From Sphingomonas sp. NFR04 (GTDB taxonomy: Bacteria; Pseudomonadota; Alphaproteobacteria; Sphingomonadales; Sphingomonadaceae): a stretch of DNA of 64,000 nt. A program made the position numbers and the translations under genes. Location of the stretch: assembly GCF_900114095.1 (NCBI RefSeq), contig NZ_FORV01000002.1, positions 372,001-436,000 on the forward strand. Direction: 5' to 3'. The notes beneath the pieces were generated by a model, which searched no databases, was not told where the DNA came from, and saw only the letters and a list, made by a program, of their open reading frames with translations. Position 1 is the stretch's first letter, and each line of letters opens with the position of its first letter. This document shows positions 8,013 to 16,948 of this stretch, piece after piece.

Positions 8013-9278
8013 CTATCGTTCCCGTTCATGATCCGCATCGTGGCGGTGCGGTACCAAGCGATCGGCGCGCGCGCCACCCCGGCGGGGCCGCGGACGTGCG
8101 GGAGCATCGAGCAGCGCGTCCAGCGGTGCCAGTCGCGCGTCCCAGCTGTAGCGCTCGATCACCCGCGCGCGGGCGGAGGCTCCGAGTGCCGTGGCGCTGT
8201 CCGGGTCGTCCAGCAGGCGCAGCACGGCGTCGCCGAACGCATCTGGGCTGTCGGCGACCTGTAGCGTGCCGGCATGATCGATCCCCTCGGCAGCGGCGGG
8301 CGAGGCGACCACCGCCCGCGCCATCGCCATGCCCTCCAGCACCTTGTTCTGGATGCCGCGGGCCAGCTGGAGCGGCGCTACCACCAACGCTGCGGCGGCG
8401 AGCCAGTCGCGCACGTCGGGGACCGTGCCGGTGACGAGGACGCCCGGTCGCTCTGCCAGCGCCTGGACGGCCGGTGTCGGCGCACGGCCGACGATCGCGA
8501 AACGCGCCTCGGGATGCGCCTGGCGAACCCGCGAGAACACCCGGTCGGCGAACCAGGTGACCGCCTCGATGTTCGGCCGGTAATCCATCTGGCCGGTGAA
8601 GACGAGCAATGGCCCCTCCCCGCCGAGCGGCTCGAAGCGGGTAGCGGGGTCGTAAAACACCGTATCGATGCCGTTCTCGAGCGCATGGACGCAGGGGGCG
8701 CTGGTGCGCTCCCGGAACAGCGCCGCCTCGGCGTCGCTCACGAACAGGCTGGCATCGGCTAGGCCAGCGACGCGGCGCTCATGGGCGAGCAGCAGCGACG
8801 CCTCGCGCTTGTGCACCCAGGCCATCGGCCTGCGCGCGCCCTTGGCATAAGCGGCGAACTTGGCCGAATCCATGTCGACAAAGTCCATGATCACGCGCTG
8901 CTGGGGGTCCGGCGGCAGATATTGCGCCATCTGGCTGGAGAAGAGGAAGATCGTCTCGATCGGCTCGGCCGCGAGCAACGCATCCACCGCGCGGCGCACG
9001 GCGGGATCGGCAAAGGCCACCAGCGACACCGGCCGGCGCTGCAGCAGCGCACGTGCGCCCGTCCAGATGGTCGGTGGCCCGCGCCAAGCGATCGTGCGCG
9101 TCGCCGTATAAGCAGCCAGGCCGTCCTGGTGCCGCAGGTCCTCCGGATCGTCGGCGAAGGCGACGAGGTGGACGCGGTGGTTCCGCGCGAGATGGCGCAG
9201 CAGGTGATAGGCGCGGATCTTGTCGCCGCGATCCGGGGGATAGGGAATGCGGTGGGCGAGGAACAGGACGTCGCCCAT
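8013..9278 (-). CDS. XrtA-associated glycosyltransferase (TIGR03087-like, GT4 fold)
   Basis: A 421-residue GT-B glycosyltransferase. The N terminus MGDVLFLAHRIPYPPDRGDK is characteristic of the PEP-CTERM/XrtA glycosyltransferase family, and the C-terminal half has the GT4 nucleotide-sugar site region (VAPLQLARGIQNKVLEGMA). The start ATG 9278 overlaps the stop of the FemAB-like gene (ATGA). The frame stays open a further 58 codons upstream, but that stretch is antisense to the FemAB-like gene. It probably adds a sugar to the lipid-linked exopolysaccharide repeat unit in the cytoplasm. Confidence 0.87.
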   Translation of the reverse strand: MGDVLFLAHRIPYPPDRGDKIRAYHLLRHLARNHRVHLVAFADDPEDLRHQDGLAAYTATRTIAWRGPPTIWTGARALLQRRPVSLVAFADPAVRRAVDALLAAEPIETIFLFSSQMAQYLPPDPQQRVIMDFVDMDSAKFAAYAKGARRPMAWVHKREASLLLAHERRVAGLADASLFVSDAEAALFRERTSAPCVHALENGIDTVFYDPATRFEPLGGEGPLLVFTGQMDYRPNIEAVTWFADRVFSRVRQAHPEARFAIVGRAPTPAVQALAERPGVLVTGTVPDVRDWLAAAALVVAPLQLARGIQNKVLEGMAMARAVVASPAAAEGIDHAGTLQVADSPDAFGDAVLRLLDDPDSATALGASARARVIERYSWDARLAPLDALLDAPARPRPRRGGARADRLVPHRHDADHERER

Positions 9279-10330
9279 CAGCCGAGCCCGCGCGACAGCA
9301 AGGGCCCGATACGGTTCGCAGCCCAGAGCGGCAGCCGCTTCCACGCGGCGATCTGCAGCCGGTACTTCGGATCGAGCGGATTGATGCTGCGCGGTGCCGC
9401 GCCCTCGGCATGGCGCGAGAAATAGACGAGCGGCTCGGGCACGAAGCCCCAATTCTTCTTGAACGCCGCGGCACCGGTGCCGGCCTTGGAGCGCCCGAAG
9501 TCGAAGCGCGAACAGCCGCGCGCACGGGCATGGGCCATCAGCGCGAAATACATCCGATCGTTGGCGCGCAGCCCCCGCGCCGCTTCGGTCCCACCGCCCC
9601 AGTACGGATAGACAGTGCCGCGCCAGTAGAGGCTGAGCACGCTCGCCACCGCGCGGCGCTGGTGCCGGACAATGAGGATGTCCGCCTCCGCCCCGAACGC
9701 CTCCAGCACCGCCGCGAACAACGCCGCCGGGAAGACGGGCGTGCCGAGATTGCGGACGCTCTCCGCATAGACGGCGTAATGCGCGCGCCGTGCGGCGCGA
9801 TCCGCGCCCACCTCCACCGTCAGATCCTGGGCGAGCGCCTTGCGCAATTCGGCGCGCTGCTTGCGCGGCACGGCGAGCAATTCGGCCTCGTCGTCAGCGG
9901 CGAGCCGGCGGACGAATCCCAGATAGGTCGTGTCGTCGCGCGCCCAGTCTTCCCCCGGACAGGGCCCGCCGCGCAGGTCGAGGCTAGGGCACCGCAGGCG
10001 CGTGGCGAGGTTCCAGGCTGCCTGTCCCAGTGCTGCAACGGCATAGCCCTGCTCAGCGAGAATACCGCCGCCGACGCCGAAGCCGGTCGAGACCAGCGCC
10101 CGGCCGAACAGCGGCGAGGTAATCGCCGTCAGCGGCAGCACCCCGGCGATCCGTCCGCCAGCGCCCTCCGCCACCAGATAGTGACTGCGCTGGCGGCATC
10201 CCTTTGCCACCGCCATGCTCCACTCGGGTAGATGGAAGGGCGTGGCATCCGCCTGCGCATCGACCCAGGCGGAGAGGCGATCGCGATCGCTTGCATCGTG
10301 CAGATCGGCCGTGCGGACCGACAGGGTCAC
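9278..10330 (-). CDS. FemAB-like XrtA/PEP-CTERM-associated protein
   Basis: A 350-residue GNAT-superfamily protein of the FemAB-like exosortase-A-associated group. It has the segments YYWRGTVYPYWGGG-like (observed LYWRGTVYPYWGGG) and RFDFGRSKAGTGAAAFKKNWG, typical of this family. FemAB proteins transfer aminoacyl groups; here the role is presumed to be decoration of an exopolysaccharide precursor. The start is GTG 10330, which overlaps the deacetylase stop as GTGA and matches the expected N terminus VTLSVRTADLHD. The longer open frame upstream is antisense-like noise. It is part of a tightly overlapped minus-strand operon. Confidence 0.87.
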   Translation of the reverse strand: MTLSVRTADLHDASDRDRLSAWVDAQADATPFHLPEWSMAVAKGCRQRSHYLVAEGAGGRIAGVLPLTAITSPLFGRALVSTGFGVGGGILAEQGYAVAALGQAAWNLATRLRCPSLDLRGGPCPGEDWARDDTTYLGFVRRLAADDEAELLAVPRKQRAELRKALAQDLTVEVGADRAARRAHYAVYAESVRNLGTPVFPAALFAAVLEAFGAEADILIVRHQRRAVASVLSLYWRGTVYPYWGGGTEAARGLRANDRMYFALMAHARARGCSRFDFGRSKAGTGAAAFKKNWGFVPEPLVYFSRHAEGAAPRSINPLDPKYRLQIAAWKRLPLWAANRIGPLLSRGLG

Positions 10331-11172
10331 GCCAGTCGCTCCGCCGCCTGCGCTGCGATCGCATCCACCCGGCCCCAGTCGTGCGACGCGAGCAGCGTTC
10401 GCAGCTTGCCCTCCATCGCGCCCAGCCGGGCGTAGTGCCGCAGCCGCGACTTCAGCGGCGCGGCGCGGACCCGCGGCTGGCCGGGGTCGATCTCCCAGGG
10501 GTGGAAATAGAACATCGCTGCCGCACCGCTCCCGTTGGCAGCGCGAACGGCGCGATCGGTCACCCGTTGCGGCAGCAGCCGGAAGAAACCGCCCCCCGCG
10601 GTCACCTCGCGGCCCAGCACCCGTGCGATCGTGATGGGAAGCTCGATCAGCCGTGCATCGGGCAGTGGACGAAAGGGCGTGCGCGGCGCGTCGGGCCAGC
10701 CATAATGGTCGTGCGCGATCGGGGCGATGCTCGACGAATAGCAATAGCCTGCCTCGGCGAGCACCGCGTGTGCCCAGGGCGTGCGTCGATCGATCGAGAA
10801 GCTCGGCGCGCGGTAGCCGTTCACCGCCACACCCGCAGCATCTTCCAGCACAGCGCGAGCGCGGGCGAGATCTGCGCGAAACTGGTCCGGCGTCAGCGTA
10901 AAGACGCGGGCATGGTCCCAGCCATGGCTGGCAACCTCATGCCCCGCCTCGGCGATGCGGCGGATCAGCCTGGGATGGCGCTCCGCCACCCAGCCGAGCG
11001 TGAAGAAGGTGCCCTGTACCCCCGCCGCTTCGAAAAGCGCCAGCACACGATCGGTGTTCGCCTCGACACGCCGCTCCAGCCCGTCCCAGTCGCCTCGCGC
11101 GATCGTCGTCTCGAAGGCGCCGACCTGGAACCAGTCCTCGATATCGACCGAGAGGCCGTTGCGCATACCCAT
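10327..11172 (-). CDS. XrtA-system polysaccharide deacetylase
   Basis: A 281-residue NodB-homology (carbohydrate esterase 4) protein. It has the catalytic/metal Asp in the VDIEDWF motif near the start, the zinc-binding SHGWDH motif around residues 82-87, and RAPSFS. The C-terminal part resembles the DUF3473 tail of the exosortase-A-associated deacetylases. It removes N-acetyl groups from the polysaccharide. The absence of a signal peptide suggests action on a cytoplasmic intermediate or non-classical placement. Two close starts (ATG 11172 and ATG 11166) are possible. Confidence 0.88.
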   Translation of the reverse strand: MGMRNGLSVDIEDWFQVGAFETTIARGDWDGLERRVEANTDRVLALFEAAGVQGTFFTLGWVAERHPRLIRRIAEAGHEVASHGWDHARVFTLTPDQFRADLARARAVLEDAAGVAVNGYRAPSFSIDRRTPWAHAVLAEAGYCYSSSIAPIAHDHYGWPDAPRTPFRPLPDARLIELPITIARVLGREVTAGGGFFRLLPQRVTDRAVRAANGSGAAAMFYFHPWEIDPGQPRVRAAPLKSRLRHYARLGAMEGKLRTLLASHDWGRVDAIAAQAAERLA

Positions 11173-11175
11173 GGC

Positions 11176-12240
11176 TCAGGCCGCACTGCCACGCAGGGCG
11201 TCGAGATCGATGCCGCTGCGGCCATCGTCCTTCTCCACCCAGTCGACCAGCAGCGACAGCACCCGACGCAGCGCGTCCGATTGCGAGGCGACCTGCGCCT
11301 CCAGCTCGGCAACGCGGCGCTCCAGCGCCCGCGTCTCGGCCGAGCCCTCCGGCACCGCGCGCAGTTCGGCGATGCGACCTGCGCGCACCGGCGCGGCTTC
11401 AGGCACCGGCTCGGGGGCCGATTCGATCACATCCTCCTGCTCGATATCCTCGATGACGGCGGAAATGTCGGGTGCACCAAAATTCTCGATCTGCTCGACC
11501 GCGCCGTAGAGCAGCACCCGGCTCGCCAGCTGGTTGAGCCGGCGGGGGATACCGCCGGACCAGCGGTGCATCGCCGCCAGCGCATCCGTGGTGAAGCGCG
11601 GGCGGCCGCTCCAGCCGACCAAGGTCAGCCGGTGCATCAGATAGGCCTCGACTTCCTCCACCTCCATCGGCGCGAGGTGGTGCATCGCGATCACCCGTTG
11701 GCGCAACTGCTCGAAGGCGGGCTGCTGGAGCACCAGCCGGAATTCGGGCTGGCCGAGCAGGAAGATCTGGAGCAGCGGATAGCCGCCCGCCTGGAAGTTG
11801 GAGAGCATGCGCAGCTCGTCCAGGCTCTCGCCCGGGAGCGCCTGCGCCTCGTCCACCACCAGCAGCGTGCGACGCCCGGCGCGGGCGACCTCGTGCAGGC
11901 CACGCTCGATGGCGAGCAGCAGCGCGGCCTTGGACAGATCATCCCCGGGCAGACCGAGCCCCTGCGCCACCAGCCGCAGCATGTCATCGGCGCGCAGATG
12001 GGTGGAGACGATCTTGATCACGTTCAGCCGCTCGCCGTCCAGCTCGGCGAGCAGATGGCCGAGCAGCGTGGTCTTGCCCGCCCCCGGATCGCCGGTGATC
12101 ACGACGAAGCCCTCCCCCTGGCTTAGGCCATAGCCGAGATAGGCCATCGCCTTGCCGTGCGTGGCGGTATCGAACCAGAAGCGCGGATCGGGGGTCAGCT
12201 GGAACGGCCGGCCGCGCAGCCCGTAATGATCGTCCATCAT
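11176..12240 (-). CDS. XrtA-associated ExeA-like AAA ATPase
   Basis: A 354-residue ATPase with Walker A GDPGAGKTT (residues 50-58), Walker B LLVVDEAQ and the arrangement of ExeA/GspA-type general-secretion ATPases. The C-terminal 80 residues are acidic and end in a coiled-coil-like stretch (ALERRVAELEAQVASQSDAL). This version is a standard member of XrtA/PEP-CTERM polysaccharide loci, where its exact role is unknown. IstB-type transposition helpers have a related fold, but gene context and the ExeA-like N terminus (YGLRGRPFQLTPDP) argue against a transposon origin. Confidence 0.87.
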   Translation of the reverse strand: MMDDHYGLRGRPFQLTPDPRFWFDTATHGKAMAYLGYGLSQGEGFVVITGDPGAGKTTLLGHLLAELDGERLNVIKIVSTHLRADDMLRLVAQGLGLPGDDLSKAALLLAIERGLHEVARAGRRTLLVVDEAQALPGESLDELRMLSNFQAGGYPLLQIFLLGQPEFRLVLQQPAFEQLRQRVIAMHHLAPMEVEEVEAYLMHRLTLVGWSGRPRFTTDALAAMHRWSGGIPRRLNQLASRVLLYGAVEQIENFGAPDISAVIEDIEQEDVIESAPEPVPEAAPVRAGRIAELRAVPEGSAETRALERRVAELEAQVASQSDALRRVLSLLVDWVEKDDGRSGIDLDALRGSAA

Positions 12241-12252
12241 GCGTGCAGTCTC

Positions 12253-13839
12253 TCAAAAACCATAGCGCGCTCCGATCAGCGCCTGTGCCGATGCCTGGTC
12301 GGGCCCGTCGCGCATCGAGCCGTAGAGGCCCGCCGTCGCGGTGAGGCTGAGGCGGCCGAGGCGGCGGGTGTAAGCGGTGTTGGCGCCCCAGCCGAACACG
12401 GCGGTGCTGCCGGGAATGTCGCCGTCATAATAGCTGGCGAGCAGGTTGAGCCCGATCGTCCCGTCGCGCCCGGCGGCCAACGCGGCAAAGGCCTGCGCGT
12501 AGAAGCTCTCGTCCCAGCTGCCGCCGGTTGCGGTCGCGGAGACGGGGGTGAGGAAGTCGCGCCGGGCGAAACCACCGCCGACGCCCAGTCGTGTCGTGCC
12601 CCGGCTCCACACCGCGTTGGCGGTCATCCCGCGGCCGCGATAAGCCGCCGTTGCCGCCGAGGAGAAGGCCCCCGCGATGCAGCCCCCCGCAGCCGCGCCG
12701 CTCGTCCCGTAGATGCAGCCGCCGGTCTGGACACCGAACGGGTCGGCGGTGGTGACGAAGCCCACCGGCAGCGCCGCGAGGCTGCCGCCGACCTGCTGGC
12801 CATAGGTCTCGACGGTGTCGTACACCGCGACCTGGATGCCGCTGCCGCTGCTCCGCTGGAAGGTGAAGCTGCCGGTGTAGCGGATCGCGCCGTAGCGCCG
12901 GCCGATCCGTACTTCCAGCGCGGTCCGCCGGCTCGGCCGCCAGAGCACGCCGCCGTCCCAGAACATCCCGTCGAAGTCGTAGGCGAGCCGCACGGGCGAT
13001 GCCGGATCGGTGACATAGCGCCCCGCCCCGTCGACGACTGGCTGACCGTCCGCGCCCAGCAGCGGATCGCGCTGGCGGACGGTGATCCGCTCATACCCCG
13101 CCCCGCCGACCAGCGCGACCGTGCCGCTGATTGGCGCGATCGCGTCGCCGCGGCCGGAGCTGCTGGCAAAGCGCTGGTCCAGCTGGCTGGCATTTTCGCG
13201 CACCAGGCCGCCGGTGACACTCAGCCCGATCGGCAGCACCGCGCCGGGCTTGGCGCCGATGCTGGCGTTCACCGCATGCGAGGTGGAATGATCGAACCGA
13301 TCGACCTGGGGCAGCGTCGCCGCCACGCCGGTCGCGGTGCCGTCGTCGACCTTGGTGAAGCCGAAGCGATAGGCCCCCTGCACGAACAGCGGCCCGGCAT
13401 GGGTGTCGAGCTTCGGCCCGACATAGCCCGAATAAAGCTGGCTCAGGTTTCGGGCATTGGCGGCATTGCCGGTCAGCGCGTCGCCACGTGCATCGGTACG
13501 GGTGCGGGTAGCGACGGCACCTGCTTCCAGCGTGACCGCCCGGCCCGCTGCGATTCGCGCCTGGGCGAGGCCGTTATGGCTGTCGCCAGACTGCAGGCTG
13601 CCCTTCTCGACCACGCGGTGCTGATACTGGTAGCTCACCTGCACCTGTACGCGGCGGGTGCGGATGCTGCCGTCCAGCCCGGCGCCGAGCTGCGAATAGG
13701 TCAGCGTCTCGCCGCCATTGAGCTCGGCGGTGGCGACCTGGCTCACTTCGATATAGGGCCTGACGGTCGCACGGCGCTGGGCGGCCGCGGGCACGATCGC
13801 GGCGGCGCAGACGGCCAGCACGATCGCGCCACGAATCAC
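12253..13839 (-). CDS. TIGR03016-like outer-membrane beta-barrel of the XrtA locus
   Basis: A 528-residue protein with a cleavable signal peptide (core AIVLAVCAAAIVPAAA, cut near residue 20), followed by many amphipathic beta strands and a C-terminal aromatic residue (GARYGF), the mark of an outer-membrane barrel. It matches the PEP-CTERM system-associated outer-membrane family by position and architecture. It may be the outer-membrane partner in exopolysaccharide export, alongside the Wza-like lipoprotein. It overlaps the autokinase stop by 4 bases. Confidence 0.83.
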   Translation of the reverse strand: MIRGAIVLAVCAAAIVPAAAQRRATVRPYIEVSQVATAELNGGETLTYSQLGAGLDGSIRTRRVQVQVSYQYQHRVVEKGSLQSGDSHNGLAQARIAAGRAVTLEAGAVATRTRTDARGDALTGNAANARNLSQLYSGYVGPKLDTHAGPLFVQGAYRFGFTKVDDGTATGVAATLPQVDRFDHSTSHAVNASIGAKPGAVLPIGLSVTGGLVRENASQLDQRFASSSGRGDAIAPISGTVALVGGAGYERITVRQRDPLLGADGQPVVDGAGRYVTDPASPVRLAYDFDGMFWDGGVLWRPSRRTALEVRIGRRYGAIRYTGSFTFQRSSGSGIQVAVYDTVETYGQQVGGSLAALPVGFVTTADPFGVQTGGCIYGTSGAAAGGCIAGAFSSAATAAYRGRGMTANAVWSRGTTRLGVGGGFARRDFLTPVSATATGGSWDESFYAQAFAALAAGRDGTIGLNLLASYYDGDIPGSTAVFGWGANTAYTRRLGRLSLTATAGLYGSMRDGPDQASAQALIGARYGF

Positions 13840-14690
13840 CGGCCCGCCTGCGCGTAGTAGCTGCCGAAGCGCCGGCCCGAAGGCTGGAACGACACCGCGT
13901 TGAGGACGAGCTGGATATGCTCGCAGCCATCGAGCGCAGCGACGGCGGCGCGCAGGTCTTCCTCGCTGGTACGGTCGGCGCGGACCACCATCATCGTCTG
14001 GCCGACGTGCAGCGCGAGTACCGAGGCAGGCGACGCGGCAAGCGCCGGCGGCGAGTCGAAGATCACGATGCGGCGCGGATTGGCCGCCGCCAGCCGATCG
14101 AGCATCGCCCGCGCGCCGTCGCTCGCCAGCAGCTCGGTATCGCTGACGCTGCGGGTGCCGGCGGGCAGGATCGCGAGCTGCGGCACATCGGTATCGACGA
14201 TGCAGGCCTCGACATCGATCCGGCCGTCGAGTGCGTCGAGCAGCCCCGGCCCCTCGCCCATCCCGAGCCGCTTGGACACGTCGGGCTTGGCGAAATCGGC
14301 ATCGACCAGCAGGATCTCGACGTCCTTCTCCGCCGCCATCGAGAGCGCGAGGTTGATCGCGCAGAAGGTCTTGCCCTCGTCGGGCTGGGCCGAGCAGACC
14401 AGGATCATCCGCGCGCGATCGGCATCGACGCCGGCGACGCCGCGCGCGGTGAGCAGCAGCTGCCGCTTCACCATGCGGAATTCCTCGGCAAGCGGGGTGA
14501 TCGGGCCGCCCGGCACGAGCATGCCGGCGGCGGCAAGCCGGGCGCGGTCGATCGGCACGACCGGGCGTTCCTGCGCGGGCAGCGTCGCCTGCGGCTTTGC
14601 CGGTCCCTCCTCCGTCGGAAGACCGGGCATCATCGCGATCGCGCGCTGGATCAGCGAGCCGGTGAAGCGCTTCGGGCTATGTTCGTTCAT
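13836..14690 (-). CDS. XrtA-associated tyrosine autokinase (CpsD/CapB family)
   Basis: A 284-residue bacterial tyrosine kinase of the ParA/MinD-like fold. It has the Walker A variant SAQPDEGKT (about residues 104-112), Walker A' LLVDADFAKPDV and a Walker B-like IVIFDSPP. The C terminus carries two adjacent tyrosines (GSYYAQAGR), a short form of the autophosphorylated Tyr cluster. Such kinases partner with the Wzz-like polymerisation protein encoded immediately upstream in the operon, and phosphorylation cycles control polysaccharide chain length. Confidence 0.9.
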   Translation of the reverse strand: MNEHSPKRFTGSLIQRAIAMMPGLPTEEGPAKPQATLPAQERPVVPIDRARLAAAGMLVPGGPITPLAEEFRMVKRQLLLTARGVAGVDADRARMILVCSAQPDEGKTFCAINLALSMAAEKDVEILLVDADFAKPDVSKRLGMGEGPGLLDALDGRIDVEACIVDTDVPQLAILPAGTRSVSDTELLASDGARAMLDRLAAANPRRIVIFDSPPALAASPASVLALHVGQTMMVVRADRTSEEDLRAAVAALDGCEHIQLVLNAVSFQPSGRRFGSYYAQAGR

Positions 14691-14693
14691 CGC

Positions 14694-16214
14694 TCAGACC
14701 CCCGCGCCATGGTGGAGCATGCCGACCAGCAGGATCGCGGCATAGGCGACGCCCAAGCCCGCAGCACCGCCGAGGAAATGCTGAAGCTGCTTGCGGCGCC
14801 GCGCGCGCTGACGGGGGGTGACCACCTCGCCGATCGAGCCGATCACCGGCATGCCGCTGGCGCGTTCAAGCCGGATCGCAGTGTCGAAGGTCGTGCGCAG
14901 CTTGGACAGCAGGAACGCCGCCGCCACGCCGGCGCCGAGCCCCGCAACCAGCACCGCGGTGAGCAGCATCGGCCGGTTGGGCGAGCTGGGCGCGCGCGGC
15001 TGGGTCGGCGGGTCGATCACGCTGAACTTCACCGCATCGGTCTGGCTCTGCGCCTGGCTGCTGATCCGCAGTTGTTCGCGGTCGGCGAGCAGCTTGGCAT
15101 ACTGGTCCTTGAGCACCTGATAGTCGCGGTCGATCTGGCCCTGTTCGGACGCCGCCTGCGGCGCCTGGGTGAGCTTGGCGCTGAGCGCGGCGAGATCGCC
15201 CTGGATCTGCGCGCGGCGCTGGCTGAGGGCTGCGACCTGCGCGGCCTTGTCCGCCTGCATCGCGCGCAGGCTGAGATAGAGCGGGTTGGCGAAGCTGCCC
15301 CCGCCGCCGCCGCCGCTCGGCTCGCGCGCCGCAGCCGCCTGCGCGCCGGCAATCTGGCGCTTGAGCGCGACCACGTCGGGATGCGCCTCGGTAAAGCCGC
15401 GCGCACGGGCGTCCGAAAGCTGCGCCTGCAAGTCCGCGAGACGGGCGCGTGCCGGTCCCGTTCCCACCGGACCGCCGCCCTGCCCCGCCACGCTGGCCGG
15501 CGTACCCGCCATCTGCGCGTTGACCGCGCTGAGGCTGCTCTGCGCCGCTGCCAGATCGCTCTCGATCTGCTGAAGCTGCTGCTGCGCCGCGCCGATCCGG
15601 TCGTCGAGCGAGCCGGTGCCCGGCAGGCTGCCGAGGAAGCGTGTCTGGAACTCGGCGCGCTTCGCCTCCGCCACCTGCAACGCCTGCTGGCGCTCGGCGA
15701 GCTGCTGGTCGAGAAAGGCGAGCGACTGGCTGCTCTCGTCACGGCTGTCCGCGAGCTTGTTGTCGCGGAACAGCGCGATCAGCTTTTCCACGACCTGGCG
15801 GCAGATCGCCGGATCGGCGCCGGTCACTGCGATCTCGAACAGATTGTCCTGCTGGGCGGTGAGCTTGATCGCCTTTTGCAGCCCCGCGATACGCGCGACG
15901 AGATCGGCCGGCTTGGTGATGGTCTTCGCCAGATCGGTGCCACGGACGACCTTCTCCAGATTCACCGAACTGGTCAGCGTCTGGCGGATGCGATCGATAT
16001 CCTGCTGCTGGCCCGCCGCCGCGACGCCGCCATCGTTCGGCAGCACCTGGCGCAGCTCGACGAGCACGCGCGCCTTGGACTCATAGCTGTCCGGGATGCG
16101 TGACACCGCGATCCATCCGACCACGCAGACCGCCCAGGCGATGGCCAGCGCCAGCGTACGGCGCATCCACACCGCGTGGATGGCGCTGCGGACCTCGTCG
16201 AACAGGCTTCCCAT
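14694..16214 (-). CDS. XrtA-system polysaccharide chain-length determinant (Wzz/GumC family)
   Basis: A 506-residue inner-membrane protein. It has an N-terminal transmembrane helix (about residues 20-36), a long periplasmic coiled-coil region rich in Gln/Ala/Arg, a C-terminal helix (LLTAVLVAGLGAGVAAAFLL) preceded by the Pro-rich PPTQPRAPSSPNRP motif, and a final hydrophobic segment near the end. It polymerises with the tyrosine kinase encoded next to set chain length. The start ATG 16214 overlaps the Wza-like stop (ATGA); the open frame extending to 16793 is antisense to the Wza-like gene. Confidence 0.9.
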   Translation of the reverse strand: MGSLFDEVRSAIHAVWMRRTLALAIAWAVCVVGWIAVSRIPDSYESKARVLVELRQVLPNDGGVAAAGQQQDIDRIRQTLTSSVNLEKVVRGTDLAKTITKPADLVARIAGLQKAIKLTAQQDNLFEIAVTGADPAICRQVVEKLIALFRDNKLADSRDESSQSLAFLDQQLAERQQALQVAEAKRAEFQTRFLGSLPGTGSLDDRIGAAQQQLQQIESDLAAAQSSLSAVNAQMAGTPASVAGQGGGPVGTGPARARLADLQAQLSDARARGFTEAHPDVVALKRQIAGAQAAAAREPSGGGGGGSFANPLYLSLRAMQADKAAQVAALSQRRAQIQGDLAALSAKLTQAPQAASEQGQIDRDYQVLKDQYAKLLADREQLRISSQAQSQTDAVKFSVIDPPTQPRAPSSPNRPMLLTAVLVAGLGAGVAAAFLLSKLRTTFDTAIRLERASGMPVIGSIGEVVTPRQRARRRKQLQHFLGGAAGLGVAYAAILLVGMLHHGAGV

Positions 16215-16855
16215 CAGAACATGCTCTGCGGGATGATGATCACGTCGCCCGGCTCCAGCCGGACATTGGCCGAGGTGTCGCCGTTCTTCAGGAGATCGGC
16301 GAGACGCAGCTTGAACTCCTGCTGCTTGCCGCTCTGCGGATCGTAGCGCACCAGCCGCGCCCGGTTGCCCGCGGCGAATTCGTTGAGCCCGCCCACCGCG
16401 ATCATCGCATCGAGGATCGACATGTTGGCGCGGTAGGGCAGCGAGGCCGGCTTCTCGGTCGCGCCAACGACGCGGATCTGCTGGCTGAAGGTGCCCGAGA
16501 AATTCTCGACGATCACCGAGACGATCGGGTCCTTGATATATTCGCTGAGCGCCAGCTTCAGGTCGTCGGCGAGCATCGCGGGGGTCTTGCCCACCGCCGG
16601 CATGTCGTTGATCAGCGGCGTGGTGATCCGGCCGTCGGGGCGCACCTGGACCTTGGTCGAGATCTCGGGATTGCGCCAGACGAAGATGTTGAGCTGGTCG
16701 AGCGGGCCGATGACATATTCGTCGCTCGGCGCTTCCTTGGCACCGACGAAGCCCGCCGCCGGCAGCTCGGGACGCGGTCCGCCGCCGCCGCACGCCGATA
16801 GCTGCGCCATCAGCGCCAGCGTCGCCGCCGCCTTCATCCCGATCGAAACCGCCAT
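16214..16855 (-). CDS. XrtA-system exopolysaccharide export lipoprotein (Wza-like)
   Basis: A 213-residue outer-membrane lipoprotein with a lipobox ending at Cys22 (AQLSAC). It has a polysaccharide-export (Poly_export) domain with the YVIGPLDQLNIFVWRNP motif and a SLBB-type domain further on. It forms or contributes to the outer-membrane channel for the exopolysaccharide. It is the first gene of the long overlapped minus-strand export operon; the 93-bp gap to the PLP decarboxylase gene upstream contains an A/T-rich stretch (TAAATTTA at 16931-16938) and probably the operon promoter. Confidence 0.9.
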   Translation of the reverse strand: MAVSIGMKAAATLALMAQLSACGGGGPRPELPAAGFVGAKEAPSDEYVIGPLDQLNIFVWRNPEISTKVQVRPDGRITTPLINDMPAVGKTPAMLADDLKLALSEYIKDPIVSVIVENFSGTFSQQIRVVGATEKPASLPYRANMSILDAMIAVGGLNEFAAGNRARLVRYDPQSGKQQEFKLRLADLLKNGDTSANVRLEPGDVIIIPQSMF

Positions 16856-16948
16856 TGCCGTGCCTCCAAGCGGCAGCGAGGCGGCATGTCGCGCGCCCGT
16901 GCCGGACGGCGAGCTATGGCGCAGGACGCGTAAATTTAGCGTTAGGCG

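Noticed and set aside
11176..12240. ExeA-like ATPase as a transposon helper (IstB-like)
   Set aside because: The N terminus, C-terminal coiled coil and the surrounding Xrt genes fit the polysaccharide-locus ATPase; there is no transposase partner or terminal repeat.
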